This document shows, one piece after another, positions 48,601 through 59,800 of a DNA stretch of 64,000 bases. The stretch is from Nematostella vectensis. Taxonomy: Eukaryota; Cnidaria; Anthozoa; Actiniaria; Edwardsiidae. The translations under genes were made by a program, and so were the position numbers. Each line of letters begins with the position of its first letter. Positions within the stretch are counted from its first letter, which is position 1. A model generated the notes under the pieces. That model was not told the DNA's origin, did not search any database, and saw nothing but the letters and a program-made list of their open reading frames with translations. The DNA is taken from contig NC_064035.1 in NCBI RefSeq assembly GCF_932526225.1, positions 14,204,566 to 14,268,565 of the forward strand, in the 5' to 3' direction.

Positions 48601-51600
48601 TTAGAACATTCGCGTTTTTGTTAAGGTTAGATAGGTGAACAAAGGGCGTAGATTTTCTAGAAACAAAAAAAAAAGCGTACCGTGCTTATTGAATTTCCTC
48701 CCTACGCCCTTTGGTAACACTGAACCTTTTGCACAGCGTTCTCCAAAGCAGTTAATCGACGTTTTTACCTCACAAAGCACTTGTTTCTGCGAGTCCACAT
48801 ATATGACAAACTTCCCCGCCCCTAACTGAATGTTTTTCGACGGTTCTGTCAATCTCCACTGGCAGTCTCTACTGGCTTCACGCCCCGTGCAAGTTTGGAC
48901 GCAATGCTGGTAAAAATATGCAGGCACACACTGACTCTCTTTGTCAATTCCGATGTTTTGCTCCAGAGGAACACCTACAACAATAACAGTAACAACTTTA
49001 CCTAAGTTTAAGCTAATTTCAATTTAGTCCCAGCTAGCAGGGGCGGATCCAGGATTTCCAAATAGGGGGTGGATAATGGCCGGATAGACAGCTTGTATCT
49101 GATCCAGTGGTTCTTGGTAGGTCACATAGATCTAACAATTCTTCAAGTTGAATTGAATTGGACAGTACCTTCTCCGTAGTTTTTTCAAACAAAGTGACTT
49201 TTTAATTTTTTTTTGCTCAAAAAGGGGGGTGGATATCCACCCCCTTGTATCCGCCCAGGCTAGTTAGTTACCTCCTAGGGCTTTACTGATCTGTGCGATC
49301 TCATCTCTACAAAGCTTCTTGATGATCTCACCAGCCGGTTGGTTAATTGTGTAACAGGCGTTATCGGTACACAGGCGGTACATCTCGGCGAAGAGATCAT
49401 TAAGTGACTTAAGTGGCGTTGTTTTCTGTTGTAGCTATCGCTTAAGTTACCTGCGTCGTCTCAACTGTCGGTCTCAGACATTGCGGGACCATCACCGTAA
49501 ACCCAGGCGCGTACACCGCGTACACAGGGGTGCGCAGGGTACCCCCCTGGCAGCAAAAAAGTGGGTCATTTCTTATTAAGGAATCTTCAAATACTATGCT
49601 TTTTTTATATGATACCTATGACTGCGCATCCCCCCCCCCCCCCCCCTTGGCGGCCAAAAAGTGGGTCACTTCTTATTAAGGAATCTCCAAATACTATGCT
49701 TCCATATTATACCTATGACTGCGCACCCCACCTCGGCCAATCCTGGGAACGCGCCTGAAACCGGTCTAGAAGGCCCTGGCCCTGGTCAGTGCGCTCCATT
49801 AGACGGGCCACAAGCGGAACTTGGATGGTCCCAACGATTGAGGAAGCCGTACAGTATATACCTTAATTGTCCTCACTTTTTCTGTGGCAAATCTAAAAAC
49901 ATTTTTTCAAAACGTTTTCATGGAGAATCACTTGGTACTCACAAAATATCAATATAGTCAAGCCTGAATGCTAGTCAACAAAAATTACCAACACGACGAT
50001 CTTTCGCCAGAAAATAGCTCAAACAATAGCTGGGCGTCCCCCGTCGCGTATTCGTCATTCAGATTTTAGTAGCTTGTTTAGTAGGTCAAAAACCTCAGGA
50101 GATGCGACAAACCCCTTGGTAGCCAATTTCTTGCCAAATTGCGACGACGTACATTTCTTAATTAAAAACCACTTGAGGTCGTTGTCCTCAATCAATCGTC
50201 GCCGTCGGTCCTGCTAAGTATATGCAAGAGATTCGTTCTCTAGGAGTCCTCCCCAACAGCTTGTCGCAAGCAAACCAGGTTCTAAGTAACAAGCGCTGGT
50301 ATTTGCGACGTGTCTTAAAAAATCCAGAACATCATCTTCAATTATGTCTGTCCAATCGATAGAAATATCTATTAGCCTCGTGTGGAGGCGGCTTCGTGTG
50401 GAGGCGACATGGTGAATGAGGCCAGGGAAACCTTCATTAAGCTTTTTATAATTAGAATTTTTGCACGCGTAATCAGACTTACGTAACTTTTTTAAAACAA
50501 TATTATTAAAACGGTGTTATTTCATTAAAAATATAAACAAATATTACACAGGAATATTTATTAAAGTCCATATAACCTTTCAGAGTTGAGAGACTTTGTC
50601 AATTCTTTATATTTTCATCTTCCAAATGGTAGGTGGTTCGTATGGACCCTATAAAACATGCGTTCGCGCGAATAACTCAAATCTGTAATATTGAGGTATT
50701 TTTGTCAACCTTCGGAAAAAAGGCCGTGAACTGAAAGGCCCGGGTCCAGTAATTTGTGACGTAGATCGAGATGTCAACCAAATGATATACGTCGAGTATT
50801 TTTTAATGATCTATTTGCAATCAATAACTCTTTCAAACTGTTAAGGCCAAAAGACCTTTTTTTAGTATATTATGAGCTTAACAGATGACTCCATTACGAG
50901 CGTAGTCCTGAAATTTGGTGATGATGTAATTAAATATTATGAATAGAGGATAGGCATATATGCCAACCTACTTTGTATATTATCCTAATATACCTGTATT
51001 GGCATTTATTGGAATAAAAATGCCATTTTCAAAGATCTGTTGAAAATTCAAATTTCAATTCCCTTTTCAGAATTTGAAAGTTTATCTATGCTTTGTTTTG
51101 GCTAGATTGATATAAGTGAAAGGTTTTAAGAACTGTAAAGATTAAACAGAATATTGCATTCCTGAGTCAAAAAAACCTTGGAGTTATTGTACTGAAATTT
51201 TACTCGATGTACAATCCCTTAAAATACTAATTATTTTCAATTGTACTAAAAAATTCGTTCTACAACCCTCAAAATAAAAAGTTATTTTTCATTTTCAAAA
51301 GTTGGCGAGAGGACGGGTTGACGAGAGGACGGCTTGACGAGAGGACGGGTTGACGCAGGCTCGTACCCAGTCGCCAAAATGAGAAGAAGATAAGGGAAAC
51401 AATTTATGCGCGGGTTGCCTGTGGTGATTAACTAGGCGCGCGGTGCCACAACCCACACGACACCGCGGGCCTAATCAATCACCACAGGCAACCCGCACAT
51501 AAGTTATGATCCCTTATTTTCTTCTTATTTTTTTCATTTTGGCGACTGGGTACGAGTCTGGGGTTAACGTAAGGAACTGGTGGCAGGACAGCAATGGACG

Positions 51601-52238
51601 GGGACGATTTTTTTTAGAAAACATGTAGCTTGGGGTGTGTGTGTGTGTGGGGGGGTATTATGCAGTTGCTACTAATATTTAATCACCGTATTTGTTGACT
51701 ACTGTTTAATTTTATTTATGATTATCCGATTTAAAGTTATTTGACATAAGAACAGACCGGTATTTTATGAACATTCCAATATGTTCTCCAATTTATGATG
51801 ATCATAGTGGCAAGTCTTAACTGACCAAACAACAAATGTTTATTTTGCTCGCATAGTTCATTTTGTATTTTTGCTTTGGACAACATTGCGTTATCTTTCA
51901 ATTTGTTTCAAAAAAGCAGATAAAGCTTTGCTGTTTTCAGTCCATGAAAACTTAGATCTTGTCTTTATATGTATGCAAAGGACAGAGGTATAGATTGATT
52001 AGACGTTAACCAAAAGTGAAAATTCGCAAAATTATTATTAAGATTATAAATCATCTTGAAAATTCAATGTATTCGCTTAAAAAGCGACAAATAAGCAACC
52101 TACCTTGTATCGGTGGAGCTTTAAGGATCCTTCCCATACAGTTACTCGCCAAGTCCCGTCCGTGGCCAGTCGTACGAAGTCGAGAATAAAGTGGTTTGAA
52201 CCCTTCGCTGTTCCGAGCCAAAAGACATGCATGCTCAT
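48601..52238 (-). CDS. Unrecognised Cys-rich protein, candidate three exons
   Basis: Exons (minus order): 52238-52104, 49425-49272, 48974-48601; phases close (45 + 51 + 125 codons, about 221 aa). The first reads MSMHVFWLGTAKGSNHFIL...WRVTVWEGSLK. The second has MYRLCTDNACYTINQPAGE and KKLCRDEIAQIS. The third has SQCVPAYFYQHCVQTCTG, then RDCQWRLTEPS and ends in a Leu/Phe-rich tail with a stop at 48601. The Cys-rich middle suggests a secreted or extracellular domain, but no signal peptide is seen, so the true start may lie upstream. Alternatively exon 3 may splice out at 48768 (GAG|GTAAAA). I do not recognise the family. The second and third exons are the best supported. Confidence 0.42.
49426..52103. 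other. Intron or intergenic stretch with repeats
   Basis: No exon is seen. 49546-49728 holds two direct copies of about 100 bp (AAAAAGTGGGTCACTTCTTA, ATACTATGCTT) separated by a poly-C tract. 51300-51350 has three copies of TTGACGAGAGGACGGG. The rest, AT-rich from 50430 to 51290, shows nothing I can name. Confidence 0.6.
51355..51562. mobile_element. Foldback MITE
   Basis: CTCGTACCCAGTCGCCAAAA through GCGGGTTGCCTGTGGTGAT on the left is inverted on the right as ATCACCACAGGCAACCCGC to TTTTGGCGACTGGGTACGAG. Arms are about 90 bp. The end motif CTGGGTACGAGT also occurs alone at 5061-5072, just upstream of the polycystin start. Confidence 0.85.
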
Positions 52239-52639
52239 CGAAAACCCTCTAATTATTTATGTTGTGGACCTGGGAGACATTTTCACGTGCAGGGAAATTT
52301 CGCAAGGTAGCGCTCTATTGTTATTCAGCAAATCATCTTAAAGATTGCGTTACCAAGATCACGGACAAAAAAATGAAGTCACGTTACCGTCTTTTTAAAG
52401 GTTTATAAAATCTAAAATAAAATACTCACTTTTCACAGGTCATTAGAAATAAACATAAATTTACACTTGGAACGGCACATGAAAAGAAGTGGCCTCAACG
52501 TCTCAATAGTTTTCTTCCGGGTGATTATTTTCCATGACTTTTGAATTTAATTTTTAAAATTCAGGCTTTTCTAGGATTTTAAGCACCCGTGAAAGCCCTG
52601 GATGTGCAGCGGGGTGTACACTCCTTTTTTATAAGAACC

Positions 52640-52970
52640 TCCAGCCTGAGATTTCACCAAATTTTAAGAACATGCTAAGAACATGTCGGGGCTGATATTT
52701 CACCAAATTTTAAGAACATGCTAAGAACATGTCCAGCCTGAGATTTCACCAAATTTTAAGAACATGCTAAGAACATGTCGAGGCTGATATTTCACCAAAT
52801 TTTAAGAACATGCTAAGAACATGTCGAGGCTGAGATTTCACCAAATTTTAAGAACATGCTTGGAACATGTCGAGGCTGATATTTCAACAAATTTTAAGAA
52901 CATGCTAAGAACATGTCGAGGCTGAGATTTCACCAAATTTTAAGAACATGCTAAGAACATGTCGAAGCTG
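52640..52970. repeat. 46-bp minisatellite, about seven copies
   Basis: The unit is GATTTCACCAAATTTTAAGA plus ACATGCTAAGAACATGTCGAGGCT written in two parts. AGAACATGCT and AACATGTC make a weak dyad in each unit. A related single copy lies at 53090-53130. Confidence 0.93.
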
Positions 52971-53154
52971 TTGAAAGCAGCAAAATGTCGAGTTTTGTTT
53001 GTGTGATGTGTTCTAAATGCAGAATCGAATTGTGCTTTGTGTAATTCTCTTCCTGATAATTCATTGGGTATTGTATTCTCATATACACTAAAATTTAAGA
53101 ACATCGTTAAGAACATCTTCAGCCTTAAAACGTTGTTATAAAAAAGAGTGTATC

Positions 53155-55451
53155 TCAGACTTGCGCAGTAAGCACAATCTCACCCAGTTCTTCTGGCAGG
53201 ACCGTGCTGTAAGGCATTGTCTCCACTATCTCCAGTCTCCCACAGCTGAACTCCGCTGGGATGTCCTGGGTTTGCAGGCCGAGTAAGCTAAACGCCGACA
53301 ACTTCCGTTTCACGGTGTTGGTTATTCCACTAATTCCGTGAGCATCCTGTCGTGACGTCACTTCCGGTGTACGAGGTCTGCAGATGACGTACGCCATATT
53401 GTCGAAAGACATCTGGGTGTTGCTTCGCGCAGTGCGGAAGTGTCTGTTGCGCTCGCCATGTCTGTATATTGTGAGGAAAATCTTTAGTTGCTGTAGTAGT
53501 CCTTACAATGTATGAAAATTTTACTTCGAGATGTATTATGTATAAAGAATTATGGAGAACTTTAGTTTTAAGGCCATGCTGCCAAGCCCATTTTCGTTGC
53601 AATTTGTTGAACATCAAACATCAGATTGACTTCACTATTCAAACCTTGATACTGCAGTTTTCAATATTCTGCCAACTCTCGCTGGCGATTCCCAACAGCT
53701 AAATCGCCTTCTGACTTCCGTTATTCAAAATCCTCAAAGTGACTTCACTGGCTAGCACTGAAATGGTTTAAAATCACGCCACCTCTCAGCAAGGCGCAGA
53801 CCAATCAAAGGCACAAAATGCAATTCCGTTTATTGGAATGACGGAGGCCAGAAAGCTGTTAAGTTGACGAGAGCTCACAGAACAGTGCCGTAACGCACAT
53901 CAGTGTTTTTTTTTTTCTGAAATGACCAGTAATGTAATTCCATATAATTTCAGTAGCTGTAGTATCTGGTATCCTAGTCTACTTGCAGGTGTTACTCGGT
54001 GAGACGTGCCCGCCATCTTGTTTCGTTCTGCAGCTTTCTGTGCGTCCCCCAGTTCGCGCGCGGCTAGAACAAACAAGATGGCGGCCATGACTCGCTGCAT
54101 AGCGAAAAGCACCGGGTAAACGCCTGCAAGCAGGCCAAATTTCCTTTAGGATCTAAATCAGGAGCTTAAAATTCGATTACGTACCGCCTTCGCTTGAGTA
54201 TCAGCACCAGTGCTATCACAAAGACCAGACATAGGACTGACCCAGCGACCGCTATACACGGGACGAACACACGCAAAGGGAGGCCTGCATAACATGGCAG
54301 AAGTAACATTGAAGATAAGACAGTTTTGGTAAGGTCAGGGATCATCGGACACACACCGCACGCACAGGTGAATATATCACACATTCTAATACAGGGTGTA
54401 GAATAAGTTGCGATTGAAAATGATGATTTTTTCGTTTACGTGAAGAATTAAGGATCATTTTGTATTGTGGAAATTATACAAAAAACTGTTTGCAAAGTTT
54501 CAACGCGATTCCTCGGTTATCACAGTTATTTTTTATTTCCTGTAGAAAATTGTTTTATGAACCACAAATTTCACTTGATCCCACTTATGGACATTATTTG
54601 TTTGCCAAAGAGAAGAAATATAAACAAAAAAATATATCGAAAATACTTATTTCCGAGGCTTTTATTTTAAGGTCTATTCGTATTTCATTATAGAAAAAAA
54701 TGACCACTTAGTTGTACAAGTCTTCAAAAAAAAAAAAAAAATGAAAGTCAAGCCCATTAAATGACCAATAATTTTAAGCTATTCTAATAAAAATTGTACA
54801 AACAGTAATGAAGTAGAAACGAAGTACGAGCAGAATTGCACCAACGAACAATTCCAAAATAAAACAAGCCCGCAAAGATCACTGTCATGCTCTAATGGGT
54901 GTGTGATGTCTCAATGTTTTAATTTTTTCCCCCTCAAAATGACGACTTAGTATAGTAGTTCCAAGACAAGAAAAATAAGCCAACGCACTGGCATCCCAAA
55001 GCCGATGTCTCCAGCATAACTGAGCGTTGTGGGATAGAATTTTCGTTTAACCAATCGTCACCAGCTCCGACCGTAATGTCTTATGGAAACCATACATTTT
55101 ATTACTGTACTTTCTCGGAATGTCAATCAAAATGGCCGCTTGAGTGACAGTAAAAGCAGCAAGTAGATCTGATAGATATAATATATTTGATGTTTTGTCT
55201 TTGATTGTCTCGAACGTGCCGCAAATATTTTAAGCTTGATCCCCGACAGGGATATGATATGTACAATAAGCTAATACAACAGGCTAAAATGACCGCTCGC
55301 CGCTTAGTGGATGTTGCTGTTATTACAAGCGTCTTCTCCTACCTTTATTATCGGTGATGTGCGAGCTCGTTGTCGTATTGCTTTCTTGTGTTGCGGCTAG
55401 CAAAACGTGCGTCCCGTCTGACCCACTGCTCGCCAGTGATGGACTTGCCAT
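53155..55451 (-). CDS. Small single-pass membrane protein of unknown family, three exons
   Basis: Minus-strand exons 55451-55343, 54284-54181 and 53412-53155; phases close to 471 nt (156 aa). The ATG at 55451 has a strong Kozak context (AAATGG). The N-terminal 37 residues are Ser/Thr-rich with one N-x-T site (MASPSLASSGSDGTH, ESNTTTSSH) and lack a signal peptide. One strong helix follows (VFVPCIAVAGSVLCLVFVIA) with a KRRRY stop-transfer. The tail of about 87 residues contains YVICRPRTPEV and MPYSTVLPEELGE. A type III membrane topology is likely. The third exon could be separate from the first two, but the splice sites CAG|GC, TAC|GTAATC and CCCAG|ATG all fit. I recognise no homologue. Confidence 0.5.
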
Positions 55452-56808
55452 TTAAAGTGATTAATTTTAAAGATAAAACCAAACACCGAGATCGGCTAAA
55501 ATAGTGCACGCATCGATAGTCGTCTCCACTCCATTTTGCAGGGCACGACGATGCTTGAATACTTTAGTCTTTCTGCTTTAACTGGGGTTAACTTCACTCT
55601 CCTTGGCAAATGGCGCTGTAATGGAATTTCCGCCAGGATACATCAATCTTAAGCCCTTTAGAGCTGTTTACGAAAGTAGTTTGTATTGGTAGCTTGGATC
55701 TTGAGGAAGTAACACGCGATAACCTTCGGTTTATTCCACTTTGGTAATCCGTCCTAAAGATGAAACGCTCAATAAATGAGCCACTAATCAAATCCCTTTC
55801 AACGTACTGCTACGTATGAAAATCATTTTTTTTCTAGACCAAAAGCAACAGAGGCTAGAAACAAAATTAATCAAAATTAACAAACAATACGTATCAAGCT
55901 AAGTCAACAAATCACCTATTTGCGAATGAAAGATATCTCGTTTACCGAAGAAACAACTGAGGAATTGTTTATAGTGCTTAGCTTGTGCATACTTATCGAA
56001 TCGAAAACACTCGATACATGATGAGAAGATACGTATTAATCCTCTCTTTCATAGCTCAGCTTGGCCAAGGAATAAGATAAATGACGGTCCCCTTCGTGCG
56101 CATGTAGCAACATTTTCATAGTTTCGCTTTGTCAAACTGTTGGCTTGTTCTCTACCTCCTAGTGATCATGTCAACTTACAGCTAGACAATCTTTATTAAA
56201 ACTACAAATGATGGTTTACAAATAAAATATCGATCCAAATTTGTTGTGATAGTTGTGTGTCTTTTTTTCAAAGACTGAAAGGATAAGAGTGACACTCAAG
56301 ATTTCAAGATGGACGATTTCCAAATTACTTACACTAACACTTTATTACTTACACTAACATATACACAAGAATTCCACTATTCCATGTTCTTTATAGTCGG
56401 CAAATAACCGTTTTTAGGGGGGGAGAGGGGGCTTAGCTGGATCCCCCCTATACACATTGCGTCTTCAGTCTCGACAATTTAGCATTTAAAAAAATTGTTT
56501 ATATCACTTTTTAACGCGGTACACCATTTGTAATTACTCGGCTCTTATCCTGGAATCTTAAAAATGACAATTATGGTTTCCTTTATTTTGAATATTAAAA
56601 ACTCCCATTATTTTGGACAGTTTACCCTGCTTTACTCAATACTCTAGAAATAGAATTGAATTTATTTTGTAAGATTTAATATCACTACTGGGATGTACTT
56701 GGCCTATGAAAACACACGCCAGGCAACGGACCAATGTACTTAAACTACACTCCATGTAACTAACCATGCGGTGGTGACCTCGTGCATGCGTATAGTACAT
56801 CATGCTAT
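55452..56808. other. Intergenic stretch, no gene recognised
   Basis: AT-rich with occasional short open frames that do not look like protein. It lies between the small membrane-protein gene and the end of TTC21B. For TTC21B the minus-strand motif AATAAA near 56660 (TTTATT on plus) is a plausible polyadenylation signal about 150 bases after the stop. Confidence 0.5.
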
Positions 56809-59800
56809 TTACACTCTTAAGGAACTCCTCGCTTTGTCTAATATGTCCTTCTTGATCTTGGGGTAGTTTGGATGTTGACTCAGGACCTACATAGCACAAT
56901 CAGCGAGACACGGATTAAACTGTTAGAAGCTTGATTAGGGTATAAATTACTGCTATCCCTCAGGGGGTGATTAATACATTTACGTTTCTGCTATCCCTCA
57001 GGGAGGTTTCACACTAGTAGACCATCGCATCCTAAATAGAGAGATGTGCTCGATGGCATGTTTAGGAGCGCAATTCAGGAAAACTGAAAATGTTAGAAAT
57101 TGCTTCGACCACACCTAATTTGCTATCTAGGGGTAAGAATTAATGTGGATCACACCCAAACTGCTATCCCTTTTAACTCTGAAATGGCCTTGAGAAAAGA
57201 CACATTATTGGCGAGGTTGGGGTTGGAGGTTGCGCCCCCCCCCCCCCCCCCCTGTTCTTCCCCCTGTCTTCACGCATTGGTGACTACCAGGGAACAGCAC
57301 TGACAAAGACAAAGACACCAGGCGGAAACATGTGTTTACCTTATGGCAGACGTCGATGGCATCGACAAAGCGCTTGGCCTTCAAATAGTTAAACGCCAGA
57401 CGAAAGCCTGAAAAAAAATATTTATCAATTATGAGATATCTACAAAAAGCTGTCAGGAGAACGAACGTCTCTTCTCGTAGACGCGGCAATACTAAGTATA
57501 AATAAAGTATATAAAGCAACACAATGAAAAACATTGACGAATGTCATTTTTCAAATGGCACAACTCTCATATAACTATAACTCTCTGATTAAATCTCATA
57601 ACTCTTTTGGATGAAGGAGAATATGGATCATCAACACAATTGTTATTTTTTTTATTTAATATCGGAAAATAAGAAATTTGAAAATATCTCTCAATAATCT
57701 AAAAAAAAAACTTCAAACTTCATTTACAAAATAAAACCGATAACATCACAATCATTTTTTTGAGATGACAACATTCCGGGTATCTCACCTATGGTTGGGT
57801 TATTTCGGTTCCCGTTCTTCCAGGCGTTTTCGTAATTCTGTGCAGCATCCTTATAAGCTTGTTCTTTTTCCATGACGAAACCCATGTACTCCCAAGCTTT
57901 ACAGCATGACTGTACAAGAACATAACAAGGGCATTCAATCCCATATACTCCTAAGATTTACAGCACGACTCCACAAGAATATAACAAAGGCATTCAATCC
58001 CATATACTCCCAATAATACAACACGACTACACAAGAACATAACAAAGGCATTCAATCCCATATACTCTCAAGATATTAAACACGTCTACACAAGAACATG
58101 ACAAAGGCATTCAATTCCATTTACTCCCAGGGTATACAACACGACTCCTCAAGAACATAACAAAGGCATTCAATCCCATTTACTCCCAAGGTATACAACA
58201 CGTCTGTAAAAGAACATAACAAAGGCATTCAATCCCATTTACTCCCAAGGTATACGACACATCTGTAAAAGAACATAACAAAGGCATTCAATCCCATTTA
58301 CTCCCAAGGTATACAACACGTCTGTAAAAGAACATAACAAAGGCATTCAATCCCATTTATTCCCAAGGTATACGACACATCTGTAAAAGAACATAACAAA
58401 GGCATTCAATCCCATTTACTCCAAGGTATACAACACGTCTGTAAAAGAACAAAACAAAGGCATTCAATCCCATTTACTCCCAAGGTATACAACACGTCTG
58501 TAAAAGAACAAAACAAAGGCATTCAACCCCTATAAACTTTAAAACATATAGGGGAGCTACAACATAAGTTTACTGTTGGCCACGGATTAATTAAATAGGA
58601 AGCTAGCCTTTTGAACCCCACATAATGACATTTATGGTTATTTTTCTCATCCCCTTATCTTTAATATTTAACAAGAACTGTAGAGTGGCCCAGAGGGAGT
58701 TGAAATCAATGCGCAAACTAGATACGTAATGATGACGCAGCTATCAAGAACCATTTACCTTGTTGTATTGTAGACACTTTTTTAGCAGGTCACCTGACAT
58801 ATCGTACTTCCCAGACTGCAACGAGAAAGTCATATTAATAAAATCCATGATAGCGGAGCGCCGCGTAAGCGGAGCACCACGGGTAAAGATAGTGGTAAAC
58901 TATGCGATAAATGTTCCCGGGGGCGGGAGGGGATTCCTGTGGATGCACCGTTCTGGTGGTTTGTCCGTATACGCAAGTACGTACGTCTGTTGGTGTTCCT
59001 ACGGCCTCTAATTGGCCGAACGGATGTTTGCAAGGAATTTCCGTACCGTGTGTGATATAAGCGAGACATTAAAATTTCAGTGTGCGACCGAGTGCGATCA
59101 CGTGGAAACCAGCCTTTAGGGACAGTATGTAAATCAAACCTCGGACGGACCATAAGTAGGACGCTTTTAAAATAAACTTTGATTCACAAGTGCCACAGTG
59201 CCCATCGTCAGTTGGACATTTTGGGCTCCCTGTGGGCGATTATGGCCGTAGGAGCCATAAAAATGGGTAGGGTAAAAGGAAGGTGGAAGTTCGGAATGTA
59301 GCCCCCATTGATTTTCTTCTAATTTTCCGTTCAAAAGTAGGGAGAGGGCACAGGCTCCCTTGGATCCACCACCACAAATACTGAATTCATGTGCATTCAT
59401 CTGCCGTCTGCTTATTTATTCCCCCGTCCGCCCGTTCGTTCATTCATTGTTTTATTTATTTATTCATTCATTCATTCATTCATTCATTCATTCATTCATT
59501 CATTCATTCATTCATTCATTCATTCATTCATTCATTCATTCATGCATTCATTCATGCATTTATTTATTTTTTATCAACAAAAAGGAAAAAATAAACTTCC
59601 AAAGTGTACAAGGTTCACTTGCATATTGAGTTGAATTGGTGAAATAAAAAACAAATCTGCGTGAATAAAATGGGAACGTGGTGTGGACCGGTAATTGCAC
59701 TCTAAAGCAACTAGTAAGGCGAGTTTTTCAAGAAACGACACGAATTTTTTTTAAAAAAAGACGTGTTTCGGTACAACGATATTTCGATATAATTTTTTGA

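Noticed and set aside
52105-52341. Plus-strand open frame of 78 codons
   Set aside because: It overlaps a minus-strand candidate exon with a better splice donor and more protein-like sequence; no plus-strand splice or polyA support.
58830-59153. Minus-strand Arg-rich open frame of 107 codons
   Set aside because: It does not fit TTC21B phase, has no family resemblance and begins in intron sequence.
59360-59634. Ser-Phe-Ile-His repeat peptides in three frames
   Set aside because: ATTC tetranucleotide microsatellite.
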